Shown: positions 1-11,866 of the stretch, one piece after another
Layout: every line of letters begins with the position of its first letter
Position numbering within the stretch: the first letter of the stretch is position 1
Source of the DNA: Conchocele bisecta
Taxonomy: Eukaryota; Mollusca; Bivalvia; Lucinida; Thyasiridae
Assembly (NCBI GenBank): GCA_029237695.1
Contig: CM055278.1
Coordinates: forward strand, 78,203,817 to 78,267,816
DNA: 64,000 nt
Direction of reading: 5' to 3'
The notes under the pieces: model-generated
Seen by the model: the letters and a program-made list of their open reading frames with translations, nothing else
Database searches by the model: none
Told to the model about the DNA's origin: nothing
Position numbers and translations under genes: made by a program

Positions 1-2078
1 ATACTGTATTCATTCTAATAGTAGCCCCCTCTCTAATAGTAGCCCCCTCTCTCATAGTAGCCCCCTCTCTAATAGTAGCCCCCTCTCTAATAGTAGCCCC
101 CCTCTCTCATAGTAGCCCCCTCTCTAATAGTAGCCCCCTCTCTAATAGTAGCCCCCTCTATAATAGTAGCCCCCCTCTCTCATAGTAGCCCCCTCTCTCA
201 TAGTAGCCCCCTCTCTAATAGTAGCCCCTTCTCTCTCCACCTCTAATAGTAGCCCCCTTTCTAATAGTAGCCCCCTCTCTAATATAGTAGCCCCCCTCTC
301 TCATTAGTAGCCCCCTCTCTCATAGTAGCCCCCTCTCTCATAGTAGCCCCCCTCTCTATAGTAGCCCCCTCTATATAGTCTATATGTAAATAGTAGCCCT
401 CTCTCTAATAGTAGCCCTCTCATTAGCCCCCTCTATAATAGTAGCCCCTGTCTCATAGTAGCCCCCTCTCTAATAGTAAATGGTAGCCCCCTCTCATTAG
501 CCCCCTCTATAATAGTAGCCCCTCTCTAATAGTAGCCCCCTCTCTAATAGTAGCCCCCTCTCTCATAGTAGCCCAGCCCCCTCTCTCATAGTAGCCCCTT
601 CTCCACCTCTAATAGTAGCCCCCTTTCTAATAGTAGCCCCCTCTCTAATAGTAGCCCCCTCTCTCATAGTAGCCTCCTCTCTCATAGTAGCCCCCCTCTC
701 TAATAGTAGCCCCCTCTATAATAGTAGCCCCCTCTCTCATAGTAGCCCCCTCTCTCATAGTAGCCCCCTCTCTCATAGTAGCCCCCTCTCTATAGTAGCC
801 CCTTCTCCACCTCTAATAGTAGCCCCCTTTCTAATAGTAGCCCCCTCTCTAATAGTAGCCCCCTCTCTCATAGTAGCCCCCTCTCTCATAGTAGCCCCCC
901 TCTCTAATAGTAGCCCCCTCTCTGCTTATAGTAGCCCCCTATATAATAGTAAATAGTAGCCCTCTCTCTAATAGTAGCCCTCTCATTAGCCCCCTCTATA
1001 ATAGTAGCCCCCTGTATCATAGTAGTCCCCTCTCTAATAGTAAATGGTAGCCCCCTCTCATTAGCCCCCTCTATAATGTAGCCCCCTCTCTAATAGTAGC
1101 CCCCCTCTCTCATAGTAGCCCCCTCTCTCATAGTAGCCCTTTCTCTAATAGTAGCCCCCTCTCTAATAGTAGCCCCCCTCTCTCATAGTAGCCCCCTCTC
1201 TAATAGTAGCCCCCCTCTCTCATAGTAGCCCACTCTCTAATAGTAGCCCCCTCTCTAATAGTAGCCCCCCTCTCTCATAGTAGCCCCCTCTCTCATAGTA
1301 GCCCCCTCTCTAATAGTAGCCCCTTCTCCACCTCTAATAGTAGCCCCCTTTCTAATAGTAGCCCCCTCTCTAATAGTAGCCCCCCCCCCCTCTCTCATAG
1401 TAGCCCCCTCTCTCATAGTAGCCCCCCTCTCTAATAGTAGCCCCTCTCTTATAGTAGCCCCCTCTATAATAGTAAATAGTAGCCCTCTCTCTAATAGTAG
1501 CCCTCTCATTAGCCCCTCTATAATAGTAGCCCCTGTCTCATAGTAGCCCCCTCTCTAATAGTAAATGGTAGCCCCCTCTCATTAGCCCCCTCTATAATAG
1601 TAGCCCCCTCTCTAATAGTAGCCCCCCTCTCTAATAGTAGCCCCCTCTCTAATAGTAGCCCCCATCATAGTAGCCCCCCTCTCTAACAGTAGCCCCCTCT
1701 CTTATAGTAGCCCCCTCTATAATAGTAAATAGTAGCCCTCTCTCTAATAGTAGCCCTCTCATTAGCCCCCTCTATAATAGTAGCCCCCTCTCTAATAGTA
1801 AATGGTAGCCCCCTCTCATTAGCCCCCTCTATAATAGTAGCCCCCTCTCTAATAGTAGCCCCCTCTCTAATAGTAGCCCCCTCTCTAATAGTAGCCCCCA
1901 TCATAGTAGCCCCCTCTCTAATAGTTGCCATTTGTATTCTAAATGTTATTTTTTACTTACAAAAAATGTTGGAAAATGGCTTTTGTATGTGAAAATAACA
2001 TATTTTGATCATATTTTCCACATTTTGATCCCACAAATTGCATAGCCCCGGGGGCGTTTATTAGAATAAATACGGTAT
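1..2078. mobile_element. Inverted-repeat-bounded element filled by a minisatellite
   Basis: The window opens with ATACTGTATTCATTCTAATA and the stretch ends with its near-perfect inverted copy, TTAGAATAAATACGGTAT (2061-2078). Between them lie the minisatellite (10-1926) and about 150 bp of unique AT-rich sequence. A compact relative of about 185 bp with the same two ends sits at 50254-50439, so this is a dispersed element, not a free satellite. The left end coincides with base 1, so the true boundary may lie outside the window. No transposase is present, so it is non-autonomous. Confidence 0.6.
10..1926. repeat. 18-19 bp minisatellite (TAGTAGCCCCCTCTCTAA)
   Basis: About 100 head-to-tail copies of a pyrimidine-rich unit, with variants (CTCTCTCA, CTCTATAA, CCCCTTCTCCACC) that recur in blocks of several hundred bases, so there is a higher-order structure. 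The unit matches the sequence next to the element's own terminal repeat (CTAATAGTAGCCCCC). Long reading frames on the - strand are products of the repeat and are not genes. Confidence 0.95.
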
Positions 2079-2155
2079 ATGAGGAGTGATGAGGAAAATT
2101 ATTATATTTAAGCAATGCAAAATATTTTTCTCAGCAAAAGTATTTGTTGTGACGG

Positions 2156-2562
2156 GGTGGGTGGTTGGTTGGGAGCAAGCGATGGGTAATTTAACGATCG
2201 GCGTTTATCCTTACCGGAATGCCGACATTACATGGTTTGGCCCTCCTGTAGATTTTCGGCCCCCTGCTACTTGAGAGCTAAATCCTGTTATGCCCCATTA
2301 AAAAAGTGATAAGATTAGAGCTAATCATATTACTTTTGGGGTGAGCTAAGTGACTCTGGTGTGGTATGGACCGGGCACCAGGTCAGTATATTCTAATTTC
2401 AGAGCTGAATATATAGTGTATTTAAATATTGAGCTCTGATTTTGGGAATTTCCCTCATTATGGACAGGTTGAATATGGGATAGTCCAACCCGTTGACCCG
2501 GCCTTAAATGACCTTAGCTGTTGATAGGCCGTTAAACACCAACAAATTGTTAAACAAACAAA
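2156..2562 (+). mobile_element. Full-length SINE-like retroposon, family S1
   Basis: A roughly 410 bp unit ending in a CAAA-rich tail, flanked by a 12-bp direct duplication TTGTTGTGACGG (2144-2155 and 2563-2574). The 3' part carries the block CCTTAGCTGTTGATAGGCCG followed by TTAAACACCAACAAA, which recurs at 25480, 38270, 39855, 44320, 45350 and 50610. Target-site duplication plus a simple-repeat tail is the signature of LINE-driven retroposition. I see no clear RNA polymerase III boxes in the head. Confidence 0.8.
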
Positions 2563-2683
2563 TTGTTGTGACGGCCATTTGAACCATCAAATCAAGATGA
2601 TTCAAATGAATAGCGACAATATACTCTTTTGATGAGAAACAAGATAAATACTATATTTGTACTAAAAGTAACCCCTCTTTTTT

Positions 2684-4674
2684 AGCTCACCTGAGCGAAG
2701 CTCATGTGAGCTATTGTTACCGCAATGTGTCCGTCGTCGTCCGTCGTCGTCTTTGTCGTCCGTGAACATTTTCAAACGTGTTCTCCTCGGTAACCATTGG
2801 GCCTATGGTCACCAAACTTCATGATCATGGTCCTTAGGTAGGGGGATTACAAAATTGTTAAAATGACGTCATTACGTAATCCAAGATGGCCGCCGTCTAA
2901 AAATAGCACAAATTCTTAAAAAAATCTTCTTCTCAAGAACCACCAACCGGATTTCGACAAAACTTGGTAGGAATGATCGATGTACATTGCTCTTTCAAAG
3001 TTGTTAAAATGGTGACCCTGGGGTTAAAAATGGGCGTGGCCCGTGGGGTCAAATTGGGGTCAAATTTTATTTTTGACTGAATATGGTCATTTCATATATC
3101 AAATTGAAGGTATCAATGAGGCGATCACTCTGGTGCATTTTTTGTCGAAATCAGATTGTTATGTCATCCAAGATGGCCGCCGAAAGGTCAAAAGGTCGTT
3201 CTTTTATTAGAGATTTCAAAATTCTTCTTCACATGAACCGCTTGGCCCATGGTAGTAAAATGGAGGTCATCGCTAATCCAAGATGGCCGCCGTCTAAAAA
3301 TAGCATAAATTCTTAAAAAATCTTCTCATGAACCGCTTGCCGGATTTCGACGAAACTTGGTAGGAATGATCGATGTACATTGCTCTTTGAAAGTTGTTAA
3401 AATGGTGACCCCGGGGTCAAAAATGGGCGTGGCCCGTGGGGTCAAATTGAGGTCAAATTTTATTTTTGACCGAATATGGTCATGTCATATATCAAATTGA
3501 AGGTATCAATGAGGCGATCACTCTGGTGCATTTTCTGTCGAAATCGGATTGTTATGTCATCCAAGATGGCCGCCGAAAGGTCAAAAGGTCGTTCTTTTAT
3601 TAGAGATTTCAAAATTCTTCTTCACATGAACCGCTTGGCCCATGGTAGCCAAACTTAAAAGTTATGGTCCATGTGTGAAGCCTTTTCAGATTTGTTAAAA
3701 TGGAGGTCATCGCTAATCCAAGATGGCCGCTGTCTAAAAATAGCATAAATCTTAAAAAATCTTCTTCTCATGAACCGCTAGCCGGATTTCGACGAAACTT
3801 GGTAGGAATGATCGATGTACAATGCTCTTTCAAAGTTGTTAAAATGGTGACCCCGGGGTCAAAATGGGCGTGGCCCGTGGGGTCAAATTTTATTTTTGAC
3901 CGAATATGGTCATGTCATATATCAAATCTAAGGTATCAATGAGGCGATCACTCTGGTACATTTTTTGTCCAAATCGGATTGTTATGTCATCCAAGATGGC
4001 CGCCGAAATGTCAAAAGGTCGTTCTTTTATTAGAGATTTCAAAATTCTTCTTCACATGAACCGCTTGGCCCATGGTAGCCAAACTTAAAAGTGATGGTCC
4101 ATGGGTGAAGCCTTTTCAGATTTGTTAAAATGGAGGTCATCGCTAATCCAAGATGGCCGCCGTCTAAAAATAGCATAAATTCTTAAAAAATCTTCTCCTG
4201 AACCGCTAGCCGGATTTCGACGAAACTTGGTAGGAATGATCGATGTACATTGCTCTTTGAAAGTTGTTAAAATGGTGACCCCGGGGTCAAAAATGGGCGT
4301 GGCCCGTGGGGTCAAATTGAGGTCAAATTTTATTTTTGACTGAATATGGTCATGTCATATATCAAATTGAAGGTATCAATGAGGCGATCACTCTGGTGCA
4401 ATATTTGTCGGAATCGGATGATTATGTCATCCATGATGGCCACCAAAAGGTCCATTTATTCAAGATTTTTAACGTCTTTTTCTCAGGAACCACATGGCCG
4501 ATGCTGGGTGAAGCATTTTCAGATTTTGTAAAATGAGAGTCATCGCTTAATCCAAGATGACCGCCATCTAAAAATAGCACAATTTTTTTAAAACACATGA
4601 ACTCAATGTCACATTCTCCTCTGGTGTTCATGGAGTCAGGTGAGCGAATTAGGGCCATCATGGCCCTCTTGTTT
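2684..4674 (+). mobile_element. Mollusc-type dispersed repeat with internal ~390-440 bp tandem units
   Basis: The stretch opens AGCTCACCTGAGCGAAGCTC and closes with GTGAGCGAATTAGGGCCATC then ATGGCCCTCTTGTTT, ends I associate with a family common in mollusc genomes. Inside are four related units; the marker GATCGATGTACA recurs near 2975, 3368, 3810 and 4239. Each unit holds paired CCAAGATGGCCGCC blocks. Short ORFs here repeat from unit to unit and look non-coding. Confidence 0.75.
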
Positions 4675-4792
4675 AAATCTCTCACTGTTGTATAGCGTCA
4701 AGAAAAATATGGTAACTTGCAGTCATTTTAACTTTAAAAAGTATAAAAAATTATTTTGTCATAAAATAATAATACATAGATCAAAGCAGAAT

Positions 4793-5111
4793 TTAACTCT
4801 TTGCGCTTGTGGAAATACCAGCCAATAAGTACTTTTTCTTATTTCTCTCTGTAAATATGTCTTGGAATTTCATTAGATTTGCATCCTCCGCACTCGATTC
4901 TAATGAAATTCCAACACATATTCATGCTATTTACAGGGAGAAAGAAACAAAAATATAATTCTTCCCACAATAATACAATTAATATGTTCCAACAATTCTG
5001 CAAAAACCAGGAACCCATAAGTGGGTTCCTGGTTTTTGAAGAATGGTTGAAAATATAATTGTTTTTTTAAGTATTTATAGCCCACAAATTTCCCAGCATG
5101 CAAATGGTTAA
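4793..5111. mobile_element. Palindromic MITE, family F4 (TTAA ends)
   Basis: The stretch begins TTAACTCTTTGCGC and ends GCATGCAAATGGTTAA. The centre folds back: CTCTCTGTAAATATGTCTTG pairs with its inverse near 4920-4940, around the arms AATTTCATTAGA and TCTAATGAAATT. A better preserved copy is at 49226-49470 and a fragment near 5450-5520. Confidence 0.7.
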
Positions 5112-5870
5112 TAGCCCTGTGAGGATTTATTAGAGTCAAGATGATGTGAAACTGAGTAAGAATGTGGGCATCATGAATGTAATGAAGAGTAGACACGAGT
5201 GTTCCAGATTAACAGCCTATTAAGTGTGGTTTTTTTCGCGTCATTTGTTTAATTGCTTATTTCCCGGGGAAGGTATATTGTGGCCCTTATTTGATGTGTT
5301 GTGAGGACAATGTCATGTCATTATCTCGGCATTTCAATTTAGAAATGTTGCCAAAATTGCTATATTTAAATGACACCAAAAGTTAACAAAACTATTGTTT
5401 TTCTATGATTAACTATGCTAGAGGTGAAAATAACAGCCAACAAGTTAGGAGTATTTTACTTATTCATCTGTATAAATATGGCTTGGAATTTCATTAGAAT
5501 TGCATCCTCTGCTTCTTTATCAATATCCATATTTTCAAGCCCACCTACTTGCATTAAAGTTAAGAACAAATGACAGCACTTTACGTCAAAGTCTTGGCAC
5601 AGTTTGATCCAGTTTTTGAAGCCGGGGGTATCTGTGAGTGCCTGCTCACTTGCTCTAGTTTTAAATCTTACAGATTTTCATTTGGAAAACGGTTGAACAA
5701 AAACAAAAACTACGAATAAAGTATGCTGCTAATCTTTAACACAGTAGAACAAATATACCTACAATGACAATACTCACATCTGTATGTACATGTATATGTA
5801 TATAGCCAGCACATAGATATATAGATATATACTGTACTTCTACTTGACTGGTGACCACAGGGCGTGTCCA
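5112..5870. other. Non-coding stretch
   Basis: AT-rich, with no supported gene. It holds a fragment of family F4 at about 5450-5520 and a short TATA microsatellite at 5790-5830. Confidence 0.6.
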
Positions 5871-6111
5871 GGGGGCCGTTTCACTAAACATCGTATGACT
5901 AAAATGTTCGTAAGTGCAAAATTATGATGGTCTGTAAATTTCACATTGACAAGGTTTTCTTGTAAACAAATATTGGATTTACAGTTATTGAGCATAGGCT
6001 GCATACGCAGCCTTTTCTCAATAAATGTAACTCCATCATTGAAATTTCCAGACGATCCTAACTTTGCACTTACGAACATTTTAGTCATACAAAGTTTAGT
6101 GAAACGGCCCC
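5871..6111. mobile_element. Palindromic MITE, family F1 (GGGGGCCGTTTCACTAAAC)
   Basis: Starts GGGGGCCGTTTCACTAAAC and ends GTTTAGTGAAACGGCCCC, with arms of about 100 bp facing each other around a TTTATTGAGCATAGGCTGCA-type centre. Other copies: 8243-8455, 20491-20675, 24353-24576, 31266-31508, 43101-43998, and a partial at 39181-39310. Confidence 0.85.
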
Positions 6112-7009
6112 AGATGGTCGGCTCATGGTGATAGTCAGTGTAGATAATCACCAGAACAAAACATGGCGGAAATTTCAAAATCTCAGCCAACACCTGCCAA
6201 CTATATAAGCAGTGTAAATATTTTATATTCATTTGTATGTCATATTTATCTATTAAGTATAGGCTACGGAATCTGTGATTTAGTGTTCAACACACTGGTA
6301 TATTTTGTTTTGGGGCTTATGAGGTTTGTGACCAGTGTAGCTTCTGATCAAATAGCACAGTCATATAGCTTGGTAACGATCTATATTTCTTGTTCGAAGC
6401 ACGACATGATGGACATTGATGGACTGGTGAACATTGCAGATCCTGATCAGACTGTGTGAATGCACAGGCTGATCTGGATCTACACTGGTCACAAAACCCG
6501 TTTTCCAGTCACAGTCACATTTGCTTAGTGTTTACGCTAAGTGTGCAAGTCTTGGCAAATCTAGCATACCAGAATGTTAAGTATTTTATTTGGCAGGTGT
6601 TGGAAAATATTTGAAATTTCTACAATGTTTTGTCACATACTTGGACCTGCACTGAATGTGAATATTTTCTGATTTGTGAAAATTTTCTGGAGCGTTCTAC
6701 AAAAATATACATATAGCATCACTCGCATCAGAAAATATGAATGTTCTTGAGAGACTGTTGTATATTGCAATATTGATATAATATATTTTATAGTTAGCGG
6801 CAGATTTACTGATGCATAATACTCATATGCATTTAGATTGATCGTGCCCTTGAGGAAATTTTGGAAATAATGATATATTAAATATCTATTTAATGGCGAT
6901 ATCATGACCGACATATTGCATTAAGTACAAAAAATTGTCATGTGGTTGCTATTAATTTCTAATTTGTTTCAATACTTTTTTAAACAAAAAACAACCCTCA
7001 CATTTATTT
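6112..7009. other. Non-coding stretch with family F6 palindrome
   Basis: No supported gene. At about 6300-6540 lies a copy of a dispersed repeat that contains GTGACCAGTGTAG and GCAGATCCTGATCAGACTGT; an inverted copy is at 9985-10230 and a fragment near 42058. The rest is unique AT-rich DNA. Confidence 0.5.
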
Positions 7010-7141
7010 TCAATAAAAACATGGTTTGGCAGCACTTTAGAATCACTTCAAAGGGCTGCCAAAGTATGTTTTTCGTGATAAAAAATGGAAATTAAACAAT
7101 AATCAGCGGACGGCAAAATTTAATTCAGCATTGTAAGGGTG
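7010..7141. mobile_element. Diverged copy of palindromic MITE family F2
   Basis: Holds the F2 core: AAAACATGGTTTGGCAGCAC then the inverted GGGCTGCCAAAGTATGTTTT, ending CAGCATTGTAAGGGT. See 35132-35343 for a better copy. Confidence 0.65.
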
Positions 7142-7937
7142 AATAACAAATCACAGGTTGTGCCTGGGAATTCTATTAACCCAGTTTCCTCAAATTGTGG
7201 CCTATATGGTTTATCCAGAACACTGATGTTGTCGGTTGCTATGGTGATAGATTTGTGCTCATGGAGATTTTATTGCAGATATTTATATTTTGCACTTTTC
7301 ACTCTTTTATTACTAACAAATGCCACATGTTTGTTACTTTTGGAATCCCACCGTCTGTGGGATGAGAGTTTAAACTGTGGCCCCGTCTCTATAACCTTAG
7401 CTGTTGCTGGGACATTAAACACATTCACTTTTTCTTTTCTTTTGGAAACTGGTTCATGTGCTAGAAGCAGCATACACCTAGAATAGTATGAAACCTTTGA
7501 GAGAATTATCTTCCCAAAACTATATGTTGTTACCATTGATCTGCACCACATTGAGTAGATTGTACAATGAATGGTTGCAACAATACGTTCTTTTATTGTT
7601 ACCCTAGTTTCTCGACCAATGAAAAAACAGCATTTTGTGTTAATTAATCGCATATTGCGACAATTTTGCCAATATCTATTAAATTAATCATTAAATGTTC
7701 AGCCACTTTATTTAGAACTGATTCCTTGCATTTAATTCCTTAAATTGCAGACGGGATACCATTAAAGTAGTATGGAATTTTCTAAAAAAAAAAAATCCCT
7801 TCTTTCCTCATTTCTTTTTGAAACTACGGTATACGTTGTCACCACTGTTGTGATAACAACACATACTTATATTGAGAAATAAACTTGAAAATCAGATTTG
7901 TTTTCAACAAAAGTTGTTTTATCCTTAGACTTCAATG
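7142..7937. other. Non-coding stretch with a SINE 3' module and MITE pieces
   Basis: At 7355-7440 is GAGAGTTTAAACTGTGGCCC followed by CCTTAGCTGTTGCTGGGACA, the same 3' module as the tRNA-derived SINE at 30108-30300. At 7740-7930 is a diverged family F3 copy. The reading frames of 115 and 127 codons here overlap these repeats on opposite strands and are not supported. Confidence 0.5.
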
Positions 7938-8168
7938 GGTTAAAGACGGGATACGATTATAACATGAAACTTTTCAGAGAAAAATATCCTCTTTTCTTTA
8001 TTTCATCGCGAAAGCATACATTGTTACCACTCATTTGAACCATCTTCATGATACTGTTCAAATGAATGGTAACGGCATACTTTTATGGAGAAATAGAGAA
8101 ATAAACAAAATGAATAAGACTTTTCAACAAAATACATTCATTGTATGTTTAGACTACATGTATATGAG
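7938..8168. mobile_element. Palindromic MITE, family F3
   Basis: Opens GTTAAAGACGGGATACGATT. It contains GTTACCACTCATTTGAACCA facing GTTCAAATGAATGGTAACGG, flanked by TTTATTTC and GAGAAATA blocks. Copies also at 10575-10755, 14591-14815, 26425-26585 and 48770-48890. Confidence 0.7.
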
Positions 8169-8242
8169 TTAAGTGCACATGGCTCCGGATCAGCACACTG
8201 TCGTTTCAGTGCAGAATTCTTCCCCCCTCCCACCCACATACA

Positions 8243-8455
8243 GGGGGCCGTTTCACTAAACTTTGTACGACTAAAATGTTTGTAAGTGCAAACTTATGAT
8301 AGTCTGTAAATTTACAATAATTTACATTTATTGAGCATTGTGCATATGTAGCCAATGTTCAATAAATGTAAATCCATTAAATGGAATTTCCAGACGATCC
8401 TAAATTTGCACTTACGAACATTTTAGTCGTACAAAGTTTAGTGAAACGGTCCCCA
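8243..8455. mobile_element. Palindromic MITE, family F1
   Basis: GGGGGCCGTTTCACTAAAC at the left and GTTTAGTGAAACGGTCCCC at the right, an intact 213-bp fold-back copy. Confidence 0.85.
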
Positions 8456-9435
8456 GGTGTATTCCTGCCTAGACCTTCGTATTGAATGATGGTAAAACCA
8501 CAATTCAATCAATCAATTCACTATGTGCCGTTTGTAAGGTGGTAACTGAGCAGAATGAGCACGAGCTACACTGGTCAGAAGGCAACTCCATTGTTCTCTA
8601 TTCCAACAAGTGAATTATGTAACTTGAGCAATTCAGCCCTCCACTGTATAAGAATGCATGATAATGCATATTGCATGTCTTGTATAACATTCCATTATTG
8701 GCCAGTCATGTGACTACTGATGTCTCAGTTTGGCTTTTTTTTGAAAACGTAGTATGTAATCACCTTGTACAGGCGGGCTTGTCCACACAATGAGTTCTAC
8801 TTGACGGATCATAATCACATACTTGTTTATCACGGCAAGACGAAGAAGCCTACTGATTTTCAAAAATATCCGATCTCCCCTTGGCAGCCATTTTTAATTT
8901 TCGCACTTTGTATCCTTTGTAACTAAATTCAGTATGCAGCAAGCCTATTGATTGTCAAACATGTCTGATGACTTATCTCCCCTTGGCGTCCATTTTTAAT
9001 TTTCGCACTCTGTATCCTTGTCTATGCAATTATAACTCTAAGTTCTACTTGATCGATCGGAACCAAATTTGGTGTACATGTTTATCACGTCAAGAAGAAG
9101 AACCCTATTGGTTTTCAGTGAGTTATCTCCCCTTGTTGAATGGCCTTGCCTCAGCGGGCATATATTGTGACCTTCGGCACTCTTGTTTTAGAATATATAA
9201 TAACGCACACATGCTTTTGATCATCTAAACTGATACTCTTCCAGACATATTACTCATTTTGATTTTTACATTAATATTTTGATAAAAAAAGTGAAAAACT
9301 TAACAATGTATAATCAAAACCATAACTAATGCACAAATTCTGTGATCACAAATGTTTCCAAGGGAAGTCACTTGTGGTTTCCCATGTTTGACAAGCTGGT
9401 TACCAGATGGGTCTAATTGTAATACCTTTCTCTAA
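8456..9435. other. Non-coding stretch with a mollusc-type repeat
   Basis: At about 8770-9188 is a dispersed repeat that begins near GCGGGCTTGTCCACAC and ends AGCGGGCATATATTGTGACC followed by TTCGGCACTCTTGTTT. It contains three partial tandem units marked by ATCTCCCCTTG and by CCATTTTTAATTTTCGCACT. The 86-codon frame there is part of the repeat. Confidence 0.6.
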
Positions 9436-9637
9436 CCCTTAGAATGCGGGAAATTTAAAATGTCATCTGTCAATTTCTGTTTTGTCTTCTTTCTCAATAA
9501 AAACATGTTTTGACAACACTTTAGAATCATTTCCATTTGAAATTATTCTAAAGTGTTGTCAAAACATTGTTTAGATGAGAAAAAATAAAAATAAACAGCA
9601 GACGACAAATTTTAATTCAGCATTGTAAGGGTTAAAG
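9436..9637. mobile_element. Palindromic MITE, family F2
   Basis: TAACCCTTAGAATGCGGG at the left and CATTGTAAGGGTTAA at the right. The core ATTCTAAAGTGTTGTCAAAA faces its own inverse. The ends fit the TTAA|CCCTTA pattern of piggyBac-type MITEs seen best at 48084-48315. Confidence 0.8.
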
Positions 9638-9654
9638 AAACAAACATGAAAGTC

Positions 9655-9910
9655 ACTGTGGGTCAACATCCATAGGTTGAAGTAACGGACAATCTATAAA
9701 TACATTAAATATACCTAAAAGCATCGATAAGTGAAAAAAAATAAGTTAAATTATTTTCTTTACTCCCTGCTATAATACATACCGTATAATTTTATGTGAT
9801 AGGAGTGAGTAAAGAAAACAAGTTTAGCTTATTTTTTTTCACTTACCGGTAGGTGTATTTAATATATTTATAGACCATGGTCTGTTACTTCAACCTGCGT
9901 CAACATCAAC
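9655..9910. repeat. Fold-back repeat
   Basis: GGTTGAAGTAACGGACAATC at the left faces GGTCTGTTACTTCAACCTGC at the right. An inner arm AAGTGAAAAAAAATAAGTTA faces TAGCTTATTTTTTTTCACTT. No coding potential. Confidence 0.7.
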
Positions 9911-9984
9911 AGCTGTTGGCTGAAGCCCAATCATTTTACTGTTCGGCATATTTATATGCATGATACGGGGTGAGGCATCAGCCA

Positions 9985-10230
9985 CATGCCTCCTGTTTGT
10001 TCATCATATGTGGCTGTGACTGGAGAAATGGGTCTCCTTGGTTTTGCGACTAGTGTTGATCCAGATCAGTCTGTGCATCTGCACCATCTAATCAGGATCT
10101 GCACTGTTCACCAGTCCATCAATGAAGTGCCTGTTATGCTTCGAACAAGAAACATATATCGTTATCAGGCTTCATGAGTCTGCTATTTAATCAAGAGCTA
10201 AAAATTCCCATAAGCCCCTTTTCTCCAGTC
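9985..10230. repeat. Dispersed repeat, family F6
   Basis: Inverted relative of 6300-6540. It shares GGTTTTGCGACTAGTGTTGA, GCACTGTTCACCAGTCCATC and ATGCTTCGAACAAGAAACAT with that copy on the opposite strand. Confidence 0.6.
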
Positions 10231-10235
10231 ACGGC

Positions 10236-10438
10236 CACATATATATATTAGCCTTAGACAGCTATCTTTTTTGTCATCTGCTGTTTATTTTCTATTTTCC
10301 ATTTTTATCGTCAAAAGCACATTAGAATAATTTACAATATGCTTTGACAGCACTGAAGTGCTGTCAAACCATGTTTTTTATTGAGAGGTATAAAAGCAAA
10401 AGCAGACGACAATTGTTGTGTGTAGCGGTCTAAGGGTT
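10236..10438. mobile_element. Palindromic MITE, family F2
   Basis: GTCATCTGCTGTTTATTTTC at the left faces AGCAGACGACAATTG at the right. The core ATGCTTTGACAGCACTGAAG then TGCTGTCAAACCATG is a fold-back. Ends with CTAAGGGTTA. Confidence 0.75.
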
Positions 10439-11866
10439 ACATTAATAATAATTTCGCTTGTGTTACTCACTGTTCACTAATTCTCAGACTCCTGTTGCAC
10501 CTCGGCGATACCAGTCAACACTCGTTTGGAATGTCTGCCTGCTTCCACAGTCGTACCGCTGTGTTACCTGCATTTTAACCCATCACAGATGGTGTAAAGT
10601 AGTATTGATTTAAAAAAAATATATATATATATTTTCCTCATTTTTTCTCGAAAGTATACGTTGTCACCACTCATTTGAGTAACAACGTATACATTTACGG
10701 AGAAATAAATGAAATTGGTATATTTTTTCAGCAAAAATATTCTACAAATTGCAATAGGATAGCTCTCATTGTCCGAATGTCAAGCCATATCAGTTAGTTT
10801 TCACGTGCTTTTCATCACGGCTGGTATTTGTTTAAGAATTATTTAATTTTGTTCTAAATGGTGAAATATAATGTATTCATACACAACTTACTGGTTAAAA
10901 AAGACGATATGATTCTCAATTTGACTATGCATGTTGAAACTCGACAGTTGCATGAAACAAACAGTTCACCATTTCATAGACCAATAATGTTCTGAAACCG
11001 TTTTGTTTTTTTAAACAAATCTTATTTTACTTTCAATACGTTGAGACTGGCCATTATATTGCGAACATATTACATCTACTCTTTGTACATGATTTCAGCT
11101 TTCTCCTGGTGTAGGAGATACCCACTCATGTATAACACTCCCTCCCAAATTACCCATTCTCACATACCCATTATATGTAGTAGAATAGTGTAATTTTAGA
11201 TACAATTTTAGATAAAATATCACTTAATGTTTATTTGGTTCATGCTAATATACATGTAGTATTAATATTTTTACTTCAGTGCCGTTTATGCTCTTTAATA
11301 TTAATTTAGTTCACTTTATATTTGGTTGTCGTTTATTTTTGGAAAAAATCAGATAGATTTCAGAGAGAGAGTTATAATGTGTCTACCGGTATGTATACTC
11401 ATGATGTCAATTTCACCAATATTATATGAGATGGGTTTGAGATGCTTTGAAAATGGTGTCTGCGTAACCGTGTACATTCTGATCGCCGCATGTCTGTGCA
11501 AATAGCTACTGCTGATGATGAATTTACTGTGACACCGGAAACTGCTTTTGAAAGTGAAAGTAGCAATTATGTTTTTTCCGCGATTTTCAAGGAAGTTGCC
11601 TTCAAAATAATGGAAAGAAAAGAAATCTATTTGGACAATTAGCTCCGATTTTGTTTCAAGTTAGTACTGGGCGTTTATTAGAGGCACTAATTTTGTGAAA
11701 ATCAGCCAAAAAAATGTGCCATTTTCAATATAAAAAGTGGGGGGTGGGCATCTATTAGAGCATGGGCATCTATTAGAATCTTTACGGTATTCATTATATT
11801 GGCACTATAATGCCCTCCATCTAACACAATGATATTGTTTTACTTTACATTGTAATGTGTAGCCTA
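10439..11866. other. Non-coding stretch
   Basis: Holds an F3 copy at 10575-10755. Near 11660-11795 there are GGGCGTTTATTAGAGGC and CATCTATTAGAATCTTTACG followed by GTATTCAT, which resemble the ends of the element at 1-2078. The rest is AT-rich with no supported gene. Confidence 0.5.

Noticed and set aside
1255..1931. Long - strand reading frames (82-84 codons)
   Set aside because: They are translations of the minisatellite, repeating the same few residues (REGATI).
3083..4536. Recurrent + strand frames starting MVMSYIKLKVSMRRS
   Set aside because: Repeat in each tandem unit of the 2684-4674 element with stops at similar places and no known domain.
5840..6232. 130-codon - strand frame
   Set aside because: Crosses an F1 MITE; fragments of the same peptide appear at every F1 copy.
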